Notes: generated by a model from the letters alone, not told the origin. A DNA stretch of 64,000 nt from Candidatus Peregrinibacteria bacterium (GCA_016699755.1 CP065009.1:1496579-1560578), one strand, 5' to 3'. Shown: positions 35,800 through 43,439, counted from the stretch's first letter. Program-made: numbers and translations.

Positions 35800-37092
35800 A
35801 TGGAATATTTAATTCGTATTTGGAATTCTCCAGATCTTCGGAAACGAATCCTTTTCACCCTTTTTATTATTCTTGTTTTTCGGATTGCCGCTCATATTAC
35901 GGTTCCGGGAGTGAATCCTGAGAGTATTAAAAGTTTATTTGAAGGGGGAAGCGCATTTGCTGTTCTCGCTGCCATTACAGGGGGATCTCTGAAAAACTTC
36001 TCTATTGTTATGATGGGATTATCGCCCTATATCAATGCCTCCATTATTATTCAGCTCATGACGGTGGTTTTTCCAAGTCTTGAGCAACTTACAAAAGAAG
36101 GTGAACAGGGGCAAAGGAGAATTACTTCCATGACTCGTTGGCTCACTTTGCCCCTTGCTTTGGCACAAAGTTATGGAATGATTGTGCTTATTTCTCGTGG
36201 GGTTCCTGGTTCAGGAGAATTTATTAATGTTTCCGATCCGCTCCAAATTCTTCCTGCCATGATGACCATTACTGCCGGAACCATTTTTCTTGTTTGGCTC
36301 GGAGAAATGATTTCAGAGAAAGGAATTGGAAATGGAATTTCTCTTCTTATCTTCACAGGAATTATTTCTGCTATGCCAGGAATAGTTTTTCGTATTATTT
36401 CTCAGGCAGGAGATGGATTTACCGATAAAATTCTCCCTTTTATTCTCTTTATTGCAGTTTCCGCATTCCTTCTCATTGTGATGGTTATTGTTATGTCGGC
36501 TCAGCGTCCCATTCAAATCATCAACGCTTCACGAAATACCACAGGAGAGCGCTCTTCGCTTCCTATTCGTTTTCTTCAGGCGGGAATGATTCCCATTATT
36601 TTCGCTATTTCTCTTGTTACTTTTCCGAGTATTCTCGCACAACTCTTCGCAAATGCCGATTCTTCATGGCTTCAATCTGCCGCAGGTTGGTGGACACAAC
36701 ACTTTAATCAACAGCGTCCAACCAAAGAATATCTCATACTTTACTTCACGCTTATTGTGCTCTTTAGTTATTTTTATGTTTCCATCACTTTTCGTACTGA
36801 ACAGGTGGCAGAGAATATTCAGAAACGTGGAGGATTTATTCCTGGTATTCGTCCAGGACGTGAAACATCGGAACATCTTGCGTTTGTAAGTAATCGTATG
36901 AATTTATGGGGTGGAAGTTTCTTAGGAGGTATTGCTCTTGTTCCCCTTCTTTTTACCATGCTCACTCCGCTTTCTTCGAGTGACCTTATTATTTCTGGTT
37001 CAGGACTTATTATCGTAGTCGGTGTTGTGCTTGAGCTTATTCGACAGATCAATGCTCAACTCGTGACTCATAATTACGATAAGCTCACCTAA
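35800..37092 (+). CDS. secY: Preprotein translocase subunit SecY
   Basis: 430 residues with ten membrane helices, the central channel of the Sec translocon. Typical parts: the plug and helix 2 region GVNPESIKSLFEGG, IVMMGLSPYINASIIIQL, LTKEGEQGQRR with the cytosolic loop, GEMISEKGIGNGISL and the C-terminal GGFIPGIRPGRETSEHL. It is followed without any gap by adk. In most bacteria secY-adk end the large ribosomal protein operon; here no ribosomal gene precedes it and it has its own promoter. Confidence 0.96.
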   Translation: MEYLIRIWNSPDLRKRILFTLFIILVFRIAAHITVPGVNPESIKSLFEGGSAFAVLAAITGGSLKNFSIVMMGLSPYINASIIIQLMTVVFPSLEQLTKEGEQGQRRITSMTRWLTLPLALAQSYGMIVLISRGVPGSGEFINVSDPLQILPAMMTITAGTIFLVWLGEMISEKGIGNGISLLIFTGIISAMPGIVFRIISQAGDGFTDKILPFILFIAVSAFLLIVMVIVMSAQRPIQIINASRNTTGERSSLPIRFLQAGMIPIIFAISLVTFPSILAQLFANADSSWLQSAAGWWTQHFNQQRPTKEYLILYFTLIVLFSYFYVSITFRTEQVAENIQKRGGFIPGIRPGRETSEHLAFVSNRMNLWGGSFLGGIALVPLLFTMLTPLSSSDLIISGSGLIIVVGVVLELIRQINAQLVTHNYDKLT

Positions 37093-37647
37093 ATGGGAAA
37101 AGATATTCTTCTCTTTGGCATTCAGGGGTCAGGAAAGGGGACACAGGCAAAAATTCTCGCAGAGCATAGTGGCATGGTTATTTTTGAAACGGGAGCAGAG
37201 CTTCGCAAAATTCGAGAAGAAGAAAGCGAACTTGGAAAAATAGTTCGAGAAATTATTGATCGAGGTGATCTCGTGCCAAACGAAATTGTAATGGATATTG
37301 TGCAACACTTCCTCGAGCGGGTTCCGCAGGATGCTCGCATTATTTTTGATGGTATCCCTCGGAGCATGCCGCAAAAAGAAACATTTGATTCGCTTCTTGC
37401 GGAGAAAGGACGACAGGCAACGTGTCTTTTTCTTGATGTTCCTCGGAATGAGGTTATTGTCCGCATGCATGAGCGTGGACGTGAGGATGATACTGAAGAG
37501 GCTATTGCAAAGCGTATCGAAAACTATGAAAAAGAAACCGTTCCCGTACTTCTTGCGTATGAGTCGGAAGGGGATTTCTTAAGGATAAATGGAAGTCAAT
37601 CTCTGGAAAAAGTGGCAGAAGATATTGCAAATATGATTGATTTTTAG
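37093..37647 (+). CDS. adk: Adenylate kinase, short form
   Basis: 184 residues. Adk interconverts AMP + ATP and 2 ADP. P-loop GIQGSGKGTQ (about 9-18), the AMP-binding segment FETGAELRKI and DGIPRSMPQ are clear. The lid is the short form (RGREDDTEEAIAKRI), without the zinc-binding cysteines of long adenylate kinases. The ATG follows the secY TAA directly, so translation is coupled. Confidence 0.93.
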   Translation: MGKDILLFGIQGSGKGTQAKILAEHSGMVIFETGAELRKIREEESELGKIVREIIDRGDLVPNEIVMDIVQHFLERVPQDARIIFDGIPRSMPQKETFDSLLAEKGRQATCLFLDVPRNEVIVRMHERGREDDTEEAIAKRIENYEKETVPVLLAYESEGDFLRINGSQSLEKVAEDIANMIDF

Positions 37648-37670
37648 AGAGATTGAGACTCTCTAAAAAT
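37640..37670. repeat. 12-bp inverted repeat over the adk stop
   Basis: ATTTTTAGAGAG at 37640-37651 and its exact complement at 37659-37670, loop of seven bases. The stem ends in A-T pairs and no free T-run follows, so it is not a standard intrinsic terminator, but it probably marks the 3' end of the secY-adk message. Confidence 0.55.
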
Positions 37671-37750
37671 AGGAGATATTTGTGAGTGCAGGTGCATTGA
37701 AAAAAATATGAACAAGAGGTTACCCTTTTTGTTTTGACCCTTACTAATGA

Positions 37751-37972
37751 GAAAATCCAGATATGCTGTATGATCTGAAACAAAAGCTTCTCTTTTTTTG
37801 AGAGAAACCCCTTCATAACATGCGAACTGTGCACTTTCTTCCGCCTGAAAAACAAAAAGCACTAGAAACTCTCAGCATTTATATACCAATTGCTCGTCAT
37901 TTTCAATTCTATGAAATAGTAGAAGAGCTAGAGTGTTTTTCTCGGAAATGTCTCTTAAAAGAAATAACTTAG
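37751..37972 (+). pseudogene. Relic of a RelA/SpoT (p)ppGpp synthetase/hydrolase gene
   Basis: The plus-strand frame reads PDMLYDLKQKLLFF, a TGA (37799-37801), then EKPLHNMRTVHFLPPEKQK, followed by ALETLSIYIPIARHFQFYEI, then VEELECFSRKCL and a TAG. This matches the stretch after the HD domain of Rel proteins: LADRLHNMRTL, then PEKQxxIAxETLxIYAPLAHRLGI and ELEDLxF. Only about 70 residues of a ~700-residue protein remain, with a stop inside, so it is a fossil. A 50-codon frame from ATG 37820 could still be translated. It overlaps the end of the PRC-barrel gene by a few bases. Confidence 0.65.
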
Positions 37973-38427
37973 GAGATTGGGCAAAGCGTTCCTTCTTTTT
38001 CCTTGTTGGTTCGATCGTCGTCGACGGTGATAATTGTTTTTTCGATACGAAGAATACGGTTAAACGAAAAATATCGTTTCGTAAGCGGAATGCCAATTCC
38101 AAGAAGGGAATTGGAAACGAGAATACGGTCGAGAACGTCAAGCGAAGGGGAAAACTCTATATCCTCCACGGTTCCAAGCGACGCGTGATTGAGAGCGCTT
38201 TGCACTTCATATCCGAGTATATTTTCTCCCTCTGGAGCAATAGTCTGCGCTGAATGTGAAAGGGTACAGCCCTGCCCTTGAAAAAGGATGTCTTTTGCGG
38301 AAAAAAAGGCACCATTTTTTGTGTGTATTCCTGAAATTTTTCCGGTATCTGGAAAAAAGAGAATTGCTTCAATGATATAGTTTTTTTGAAGCGGTTTTCC
38401 CAAAAGATTTTGTACGGAAATATTCAT
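37969..38427 (-). CDS. PRC-barrel domain protein
   Basis: 152 residues from the ATG at 38425-38427. The first 80 residues form a PRC-barrel-like beta domain (NLLGKPLQKNYIIEAILFF, then GKISGIHTKNGAFFSAKDIL) and a second one follows (GTVEDIEFSPSLDVLDRILV). PRC barrels occur in photosynthetic reaction centres, RimM and other proteins that bind RNA or proteins. The two-domain arrangement suggests a structural or adapter role; the exact function is unknown. It is divergent from the tRNA-Pro gene. Confidence 0.65.
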   Translation of the reverse strand: MNISVQNLLGKPLQKNYIIEAILFFPDTGKISGIHTKNGAFFSAKDILFQGQGCTLSHSAQTIAPEGENILGYEVQSALNHASLGTVEDIEFSPSLDVLDRILVSNSLLGIGIPLTKRYFSFNRILRIEKTIITVDDDRTNKEKEGTLCPIS

Positions 38428-38457
38428 GTTTTTATTATGACGTGGAAGACAGTTTTC

Positions 38458-38486
38458 TTGCAATTCTTTCGAAAATCGGGGATACT
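38458..38486 (+). promoter_or_regulatory. tRNA-Pro promoter
   Basis: TTGCAA (38458-38463), 17-base spacer, GATACT (38481-38486); transcript start expected a few bases before the tRNA at 38500. Confidence 0.5.
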
Positions 38487-38499
38487 CCGCTTACATCTT

Positions 38500-38576
38500 C
38501 GGGGTGTAGCTCAGTTGGCTAGAGTGCGCGGTTTGGGACCGTGAGGTCGAAGGTTCGAGTCCTTTCACCCCGACCA
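38500..38576 (+). tRNA. tRNA-Pro (anticodon TGG)
   Basis: 77 bases with the CCA end encoded. Acceptor CGGGGTG pairs with CACCCCG, D arm GCTC/GAGT, anticodon arm CGCGG-TTTGGGA-CCGTG with TGG in the loop, T arm GAAGG-TTCGAGT-CCTTT. Its 3' end is the left boundary of the island described next. Confidence 0.95.
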
Positions 38577-38582
38577 TTTAAT
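38567..38582. repeat. Left attachment repeat (attL) in the tRNA 3' end
   Basis: The 16 bases ACCCCGACCATTTAAT, covering the last bases of the tRNA, are repeated exactly at 41871-41886. Direct repeats of a tRNA 3' end are the trace of site-specific integration. Confidence 0.8.
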
Positions 38583-38751
38583 CACAGCAGAAAGTATTAT
38601 TTAGGAATATATCTTGAATAAGGCTTTTTTTGGCGGTTATTCGCGAATTTTGAATTATGAACCTTTTGGCAAAATAGTCTAGTTTATTTTTGCAATATGG
38701 CTTTTTGTGGCGATATTTCAGCTTTTGGTAGATGGTTCGAGGTTTTTGGAA

Positions 38752-38779
38752 TTGAAAAATAAAACTCAAATAGTATACT
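38752..38779 (+). promoter_or_regulatory. Promoter of the island operon
   Basis: TTGAAA (38752-38757), 16-base spacer, TATACT (38774-38779). Transcript start near 38787, about 20 bases before the first gene. The 170 bases between the tRNA and this site hold no gene. Confidence 0.5.
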
Positions 38780-38807
38780 TGCGGTAGCAAATTAATACTT
38801 TCAGTCC

Positions 38808-39029
38808 ATGGAAGAAATGACTCTTCAGCAGGAAAGAACAATCGGACAAAAGATCAAGGCTTGGCGTAATAAAAAAGAACTCACTCAAGATGCCCTTGCT
38901 CGCAAGGCTGATATTCCTTACACCACTCTTGCAAAGATTGAGAGCGATGTAATTAAAAGCCCTACTCTTCCAACTGCAACCAAAATTGCGGCGGGGTTAG
39001 GAATAACTTTAGATGAATTAATTTCATAA
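38808..39029 (+). CDS. XRE-family transcriptional regulator
   Basis: 73 residues, essentially one Cro/C1-type helix-turn-helix: IGQKIKAWRNKKELTQDALA, then RKADIPYTTLAKIESD and a second half TATKIAAGLGITLDELI. Such small regulators often repress their own operon, in restriction-modification and toxin-antitoxin units among others. Four bases separate its stop from the next gene, so it is co-expressed with the nuclease. It probably controls the island promoter; this is inference. Confidence 0.9.
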   Translation: MEEMTLQQERTIGQKIKAWRNKKELTQDALARKADIPYTTLAKIESDVIKSPTLPTATKIAAGLGITLDELIS

Positions 39030-39033
39030 AGCT

Positions 39034-40806
39034 ATGACGCAAATAGCAATTTTAGTAATTATCGGAATCATTTATTTAATTTTCAAGATATTTGAAGGAA
39101 TTTCTGACGCTTTTTCATCTTCTCAAGATAATAGGAAAGTATTGGAAGAGCGAAATGAAAAATTTGGCAATCGACAAATTGACACATCAAAAAGCCTTTT
39201 TGAAAGAAATCTCGATATAATACAAAGCTATGCCAATAAAATTAATGCAGATTCATATCTGTATTACTATCTAGACAATCAAACAAGAGACTGCATTAAC
39301 GAAATATGTCTTGCGGAAAATCAAATGTCCATTAAGCCCGGACATGCTTATTTAAGCACTTGGGAAAACACTGCTCCTCAAGAGTGGGTTACTCTCTCCA
39401 TACAAATTAAAAACTATTTTAGAGACGAGCAAAATCGACTAAAAGATGAAGGGAGAGAAATTAATAAAGCTCAATCTGATTTTGAAAAAATTATTTCAGC
39501 GAAAAAATCACCTAAAAAGTTTCGTGAAATTAATAAACGATCTGGCCATGGGGATATTTATCTGGAGCAAGTCAATTCAATATTAATTCTAAGCACTCAA
39601 ACATGGCATGATAAAGAGCAACTTTTAATCAAAAAGCAATTTATACCTCAGCATTTCCCCTTCCCCTCCGAATCGACAACCTTTGCTGGTGAAGTTTTTA
39701 ATAAAAAAATAACTGCCTTTAATCAGGAAATTGAACGAGAGACTGCTGAACACCAAAAAAATGCTAAGTTTTTTGAGAAACTTCGAAAAGGATTTTCAAA
39801 AAAGAGTAAGCCCGAAGTTGTCGCAAGAATTGACTACATATTAAATGAAATTAAGTTTCCAACTTCTTTTCCAAAATTGTGGGATTCGGATTATGATTCA
39901 GAACAGTCTATTTTGATTGTAGAAATGGGGCTGCCTGATGTTGTGCATTCTCAAATTCTAAAAAAGGTTGAACTAAAAACAAAAACAGTAGACAAGCCCC
40001 TTACAAAAAAGGAAATTCAAGAATTTGTTCCCAAAATTCATCCTGCAATAATTTTGAGATTAGCTTATGAAATTTTTAGAAACGATGACGCAGAAACAAT
40101 TAAGTTATTGGTAGTAAATGGCTGGGTTGAGTATGACAATCCTGCGACAGGTGTAAAAACAAAAACATACACCTCCTCACTTGTTTGTAGTCGAGAACAA
40201 ATTTTAAGTTTAAATTTAACGAAACTTGACCCCCTTGCTGCATTTCTCAACTTAAAAGGAAAATCAGCAGGTGCTTTAATCGATATTATTCCCGTAACAC
40301 CAACTATGTCCTTAAATAAAAAGGACAAACGTTTTATCGAAACTAAAGAAGTGCTAGAAAACCTTGAAGGTGAAACAAATCTTGCCTCTATGGATTGGCA
40401 AGACTTTGAAAATCTGATTGCTGAATTATTTGAAAAAGAGTTCGCGGAAAAAGGGGCAGAGGTAAAAGTAACACAATCAAGTCGTGATAGAGGAGTAGAC
40501 GCTGTTATTTTTGACCCAGATCCAATAAAAGGTGGGAAGTTTGTTGTACAGGCAAAACGCTACACAAAAACCGTTGATGTAAGTGCTGTTCGTGATCTGT
40601 GCGCAGTAGTGAAAAAAGAAGGCGCCTCAAGAGGAATTTTGGTAACCACGAGCAGTTATGGAAGTGATGCTTATACTTTTGCTCAAAATGAACCAGTAAC
40701 TTTATTAAACGGATCAGAGTTACTTGGTTTATTAGAAAAGCATGGCTATAAGTTCAGAATTAACATTGCAGAAGCAAGGAAATTATTGAAGCAAGAACAA
40801 AAATAA
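39034..40806 (+). CDS. Membrane-anchored Mrr-like restriction endonuclease
   Basis: 590 residues. The N-terminus is a membrane helix (ILVIIGIIYLIFKIF, about 4-18). Residues about 40-420 are a large alpha-helical region of unknown fold. The C-terminal domain, about 440-585, is an Mrr_cat-type PD-(D/E)xK nuclease: MDWQDFENLIAELFEKEF, then SRDRGVDAV with Asp489, then KFVVQAKRY with Gln506 and Lys508, and ARGILVTTSSYGSDAYTFA. Mrr nucleases cut foreign DNA, often modified DNA. No methyltransferase is nearby, so it would be a Type IV-like system or a suicide nuclease. The membrane anchor and long helical sensor region are unusual for the family. Confidence 0.85.
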   Translation: MTQIAILVIIGIIYLIFKIFEGISDAFSSSQDNRKVLEERNEKFGNRQIDTSKSLFERNLDIIQSYANKINADSYLYYYLDNQTRDCINEICLAENQMSIKPGHAYLSTWENTAPQEWVTLSIQIKNYFRDEQNRLKDEGREINKAQSDFEKIISAKKSPKKFREINKRSGHGDIYLEQVNSILILSTQTWHDKEQLLIKKQFIPQHFPFPSESTTFAGEVFNKKITAFNQEIERETAEHQKNAKFFEKLRKGFSKKSKPEVVARIDYILNEIKFPTSFPKLWDSDYDSEQSILIVEMGLPDVVHSQILKKVELKTKTVDKPLTKKEIQEFVPKIHPAIILRLAYEIFRNDDAETIKLLVVNGWVEYDNPATGVKTKTYTSSLVCSREQILSLNLTKLDPLAAFLNLKGKSAGALIDIIPVTPTMSLNKKDKRFIETKEVLENLEGETNLASMDWQDFENLIAELFEKEFAEKGAEVKVTQSSRDRGVDAVIFDPDPIKGGKFVVQAKRYTKTVDVSAVRDLCAVVKKEGASRGILVTTSSYGSDAYTFAQNEPVTLLNGSELLGLLEKHGYKFRINIAEARKLLKQEQK

Positions 40807-40830
40807 TCCTTTATTTTTTAACCCTGAAAA

Positions 40831-41697
40831 ATGGCAGACCCAACAGCAGCATTAACGGCAGCAATTGATAACGCGACTAAGGTTGCCAATACCCCGTTAT
40901 TTACGACTGTAATAGATCGAGTTACTGGCTTCAAAATAAGTCAATGGGCGGCAGAAGGAGAAGTAAGGAAAAGGCTAATTCATGATGAATACGAAAAAGC
41001 AAAAGAAAATGGGATCATGGGAGTTCAGTACATTGAAAATCTTCGTCACACAACAAATTTAATAGATACTGCTGTAAAAAGCGCCAAATATATTGAAGCA
41101 GGCAAAGAGAATGATATAAAAATGGATAATGACTTTTTTTGGAACACCGTCGAACACTCAAAACATGTTTCTAATGAAGAGGTTCAGGATTTGATTGCAA
41201 AAATTATTGCTAGCGAATATAACAAACCTGATTCTTATGCAATGAGTACTCTTCATTCGATAAAAATGTTAGGCAAGGGTGAATTAGAGCTTTTTGAAAA
41301 TATTTCTGCTTTGTTAATCAATGGAGATAGTACTCCCAAGGTACTTTTTTCATTACCAGAAAATGCAAAAGAATTTTTAGGTGAGTTAGGTATTGATTTT
41401 GGTAGTTTACAAATCCTTCAAAATTTAGGATTATTTTTGCCGAATGATATGACTCGTTCGCTAGAGAATCCATCAAAACAAAAGTTTGCACTGAAATATT
41501 TTGACAAAGAAATTTTGTTTGAGCCTACTCATGAAAGTAATTTTGTAGTCAAGTTGCCAGGGTTTTATGCGTTGTCGATTACTGGTAAGCAAATAATTCA
41601 ACATTTAAAACCTAAATTTAACGAAAAATATTGCGCTTGGCTTAAAGAAAATTATAAAATTCCAAACTATAAAATCATTGAAGAGCCTACAAAATAA
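40831..41697 (+). CDS. DUF2806-like protein, probable partner of the nuclease
   Basis: 288 residues, soluble, no signal. The N-terminus is helical (ALTAAIDNATKVANTPLF). The region NDFFWNTVEHSKHVSNEEVQ followed by IAKIIASEYNKPDSYAMSTL and KMLGKGELELFENIS (about residues 95-170) resembles the DUF2806 pattern D-x-D-W/F followed by S-N-E-E-x-Q-x-L-x-A-K-I-x-A-x-E and P-x-S-x-S-x-x-T-L. DUF2806 is known to me only as a domain of unknown function. The C-terminal third is a beta-rich part. It starts 24 bases after the nuclease and is the last gene of the operon. Confidence 0.7.
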   Translation: MADPTAALTAAIDNATKVANTPLFTTVIDRVTGFKISQWAAEGEVRKRLIHDEYEKAKENGIMGVQYIENLRHTTNLIDTAVKSAKYIEAGKENDIKMDNDFFWNTVEHSKHVSNEEVQDLIAKIIASEYNKPDSYAMSTLHSIKMLGKGELELFENISALLINGDSTPKVLFSLPENAKEFLGELGIDFGSLQILQNLGLFLPNDMTRSLENPSKQKFALKYFDKEILFEPTHESNFVVKLPGFYALSITGKQIIQHLKPKFNEKYCAWLKENYKIPNYKIIEEPTK

Positions 41698-41701
41698 ATG
41701 C

Positions 41702-41915
41702 TTATGAAAGCAGCTCACTTTGTATTATTTCTGTCACTTGTTTCTTCAAAAAATTCACATCCGCATCTCTCCCGACCAAATACACCCTCAAACCCTTAAT
41801 CGTCAGGTCGATTGCTTTATCCTCAATTTCCCATAACCTTTTGGCATTCGGTTCGAGTTGTGGTTTGAAACCCCGACCATTTAATGTCAGGACAAATAAT
41901 TCAATAGAATTCTAT
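41702..41915 (-). pseudogene. Gene fragment cut at the right island edge
   Basis: The minus-strand frame reads LEPNAKRLWEIEDKAIDLTI, then KGLRVYLVGRDADVN and KKQVTEIIQSELLS followed by TAA at 41702-41704. It has the even, charged composition of a real protein C-terminus, but the upstream side runs straight through the attachment repeat to a TAG near 41916 with no start codon. I cannot name it. Integrase genes commonly end or begin at an attachment site, so this could be what remains of the island's integrase, but that is speculation. Confidence 0.4.
41871..41886. repeat. Right attachment repeat (attR)
   Basis: Exact copy of the 16 bases of the tRNA-Pro 3' end at 38567-38582. A GGTTCGAGT word, also part of the tRNA T arm, lies just before it but out of register, so only the 16-bp core is counted. 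Confidence 0.8.
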
Positions 41916-41929
41916 GCTAAAAATAGTTG

Positions 41930-42419
41930 AGGTTCAATTTAACTTGAGAGGTTCTTTTTCCAACCGTCAGAATGGATAATACTTTTAGTCTCTATTTTTC
42001 TCTGAATGAAGCTATGAAGTGTTCTCCTATCACATCTCTCAATAATCTTTGTAAAGACTTTTCCATCTCTTTTTAGAAGTCCAACAACAGGTGTTTTTCC
42101 TGTTGCACCTCTTCCTCTTTTTCCTCGGACTCTTTTTAGTACAAAGTAACTTTCATCGACTTCTATTTCTCCAGAAAGCTTTGTTTCCTGTTCACATTCC
42201 ATTGCCATTCATTTCCGAATAGCAGTGAGATATTTACAGGGAGTTACTTCACTTACATGAATCAATATGCTGATCTTTTTTGCTTCAATATCGAGAGAAA
42301 AATACTTCAGTAACTCTCTGAACTTCTGCTCAGAAATTCTTGAACGAATTACATACTTGTTTTTAGCCACATAATGAGCTTAAAGAGGAATGATGACCTC
42401 TTCAAATTAAATTGAACCT
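41930..42419. mobile_element. Degenerate IS1595-family element
   Basis: 490 bp flanked by near-perfect terminal inverted repeats, AGGTTCAATTTAACTTGA at 41930 and its complement (one mismatch) ending at 42419. They differ from those of the copy at 12841, so it is a different family member. No target duplication is visible. The inside has lost the end of the transposase gene. Confidence 0.75.
41939..42395 (-). pseudogene. Broken IS1595-family transposase
   Basis: Minus-strand frame: a zinc-ribbon-less N-terminal part (RISEQKFRELLKYFSLDIEA, KISILIHVSEVTPCKYLTAI), an in-frame TGA, then an 89-codon frame with EIEVDESYFVLKRVRGKRGR, TGKTPVVGLLKRDGK and IIHSDGW, ending KKNLSS and a stop at 41939. 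The expected third catalytic motif (HVNGIE...) and about 60 residues after it are deleted, so it cannot transpose by itself. It could in principle be moved by an intact relative because the inverted repeats survive. Confidence 0.85.
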
Positions 42420-42495
42420 AAGATATTGTATTTCGAGACAAAAAATATTGGAATGGTTTTCTTACTTATTCCTCGATTTTTCTGAAAAAAAATCC

Positions 42496-42501
42496 TATAA
42501 C
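42496..42501 (+). promoter_or_regulatory. -10 box giving a near-leaderless transcript
   Basis: TATAAC seven bases before the ATG at 42509. The -35 region 17 bases upstream (42473-42478) matches the consensus only weakly. Transcription would start at the first codon. Confidence 0.4.
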
Positions 42502-42508
42502 AATATGG

Positions 42509-43432
42509 ATGAGCATTGGAGATTTTCGTATCGGCTGTCGCAGAATACTTCATGAGTCGGGAAATAGATGGGCGAAAATCATAAATTCGTTTCTTGTTCT
42601 TCTCATTGTTTTTTCTGTAGCGGCAATTCCGTTTCACCTTATTCCACAGCTTTCATGGACACTCTCTGCTCTTAAAATATTTGAACTTGTTACTGTCACT
42701 ATCTTTTCCATTGAATACGTTCTTCGACTGTGGTCCGCGCAAAACCCAATTCGATATATTTTTTCTTGGTACGGTATTGTTGATGTTGTTGCCATCGTCC
42801 CATTTTATACAGGTCTTTTTTTTCAGACAGAAATCGCTTGGTGGTCACTCCTCTTTTTGCGTGTTCTTCGGGTGCTCAAACTCGGACAAATTTATTCTAC
42901 TGAACGAGATATTCTCCTAAAAGACACCGTCATCAAGCATGGTGCTTTTGAAACACTGAATAATGAGCGAATAGAATACGTTATTGGAAAACATCCCATA
43001 TTCTTTCTTCTCTCTGTTGTTCCCTCTCTTCTTTTTCTCTCCCTTGGGCTTCTCATACTCGTAGGTTTTCGAGCGAATCCTATTTCTATTGGCATCTCCC
43101 TTCTCTTTTTTGTATTTGCCTTTCTTTTTTTTCTCAAGTCGTGGCTTGATTTTCACTATGATGTTATTTATGTCACAAATCATCGTATTGTGATTCAAAA
43201 TCGCCAACTTTTCGGGAGTAAAATTGATGATGTCGTCTACGAATCCATTACGAATATCCGACCAGATACAACAGGAATACTTCGGTTTCTTTTGGGAATG
43301 GGAGACATTCACATTGAAACAGCAGCTTCTAGCGGAAATCAATATTTTCACAATGTTTTAAATCCACACGAAGCTGTAAACAATATTGCGCGAAATCGTC
43401 AAAGAATTCTCGAAAAAGATAACATGAACTAG
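42509..43432 (+). CDS. Voltage-sensor domain fused to a bacterial PH (bPH2-like) domain
   Basis: 307 residues. Residues 20-130 look like the S1-S4 part of an ion-channel protein: S1 about 25-45, S2 about 57-75 with EYVLRLWS, S3 about 85-105, and an S4-like helix 113-127 (SLLFLRVLRVLKLGQ) with Arg118, Arg121 and Lys124 at every third position. No pore helix or selectivity filter follows. Instead come two membrane helices (about 163-186 and 192-210) and a bPH2-like domain, about 212-295, with YDVIYVTNHRIVIQN and FGSKIDDVVYESITNIRP. bPH2 proteins usually have two membrane helices before the PH part, as here. I know of no described protein of this make-up; function unknown, perhaps voltage-dependent regulation. 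Confidence 0.75.
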   Translation: MSIGDFRIGCRRILHESGNRWAKIINSFLVLLIVFSVAAIPFHLIPQLSWTLSALKIFELVTVTIFSIEYVLRLWSAQNPIRYIFSWYGIVDVVAIVPFYTGLFFQTEIAWWSLLFLRVLRVLKLGQIYSTERDILLKDTVIKHGAFETLNNERIEYVIGKHPIFFLLSVVPSLLFLSLGLLILVGFRANPISIGISLLFFVFAFLFFLKSWLDFHYDVIYVTNHRIVIQNRQLFGSKIDDVVYESITNIRPDTTGILRFLLGMGDIHIETAASSGNQYFHNVLNPHEAVNNIARNRQRILEKDNMN

Positions 43433-43439
43433 TGTTTCT

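Larger units (their letters stand above)
38583..41886. mobile_element. Integrated genomic island at tRNA-Pro
   Basis: About 3.3 kb between the two 16-bp repeats. It carries an XRE-type regulator, an Mrr-like nuclease and a DUF2806-like protein in one transcription unit, and on the other strand a short fragment of a gene that is cut at the right edge. The base composition is visibly richer in A and T than the neighbours, with many AAA, TTA and AAT codons. No intact integrase is present, so the element was either mobilised in trans or has lost its integrase. Content fits a defence island. Confidence 0.75.

Noticed and set aside
35715..35921. A 68-codon frame over the secY start
   Set aside because: It overlaps secY and the leader in another frame and has no recognisable content.
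41850..41886. A second tRNA-like sequence at the right island edge
   Set aside because: Only the 16 bases of the tRNA 3' end plus an out-of-register GGTTCGAGT word are present. There is no anticodon or D arm, so it is an attachment repeat, not a tRNA gene.
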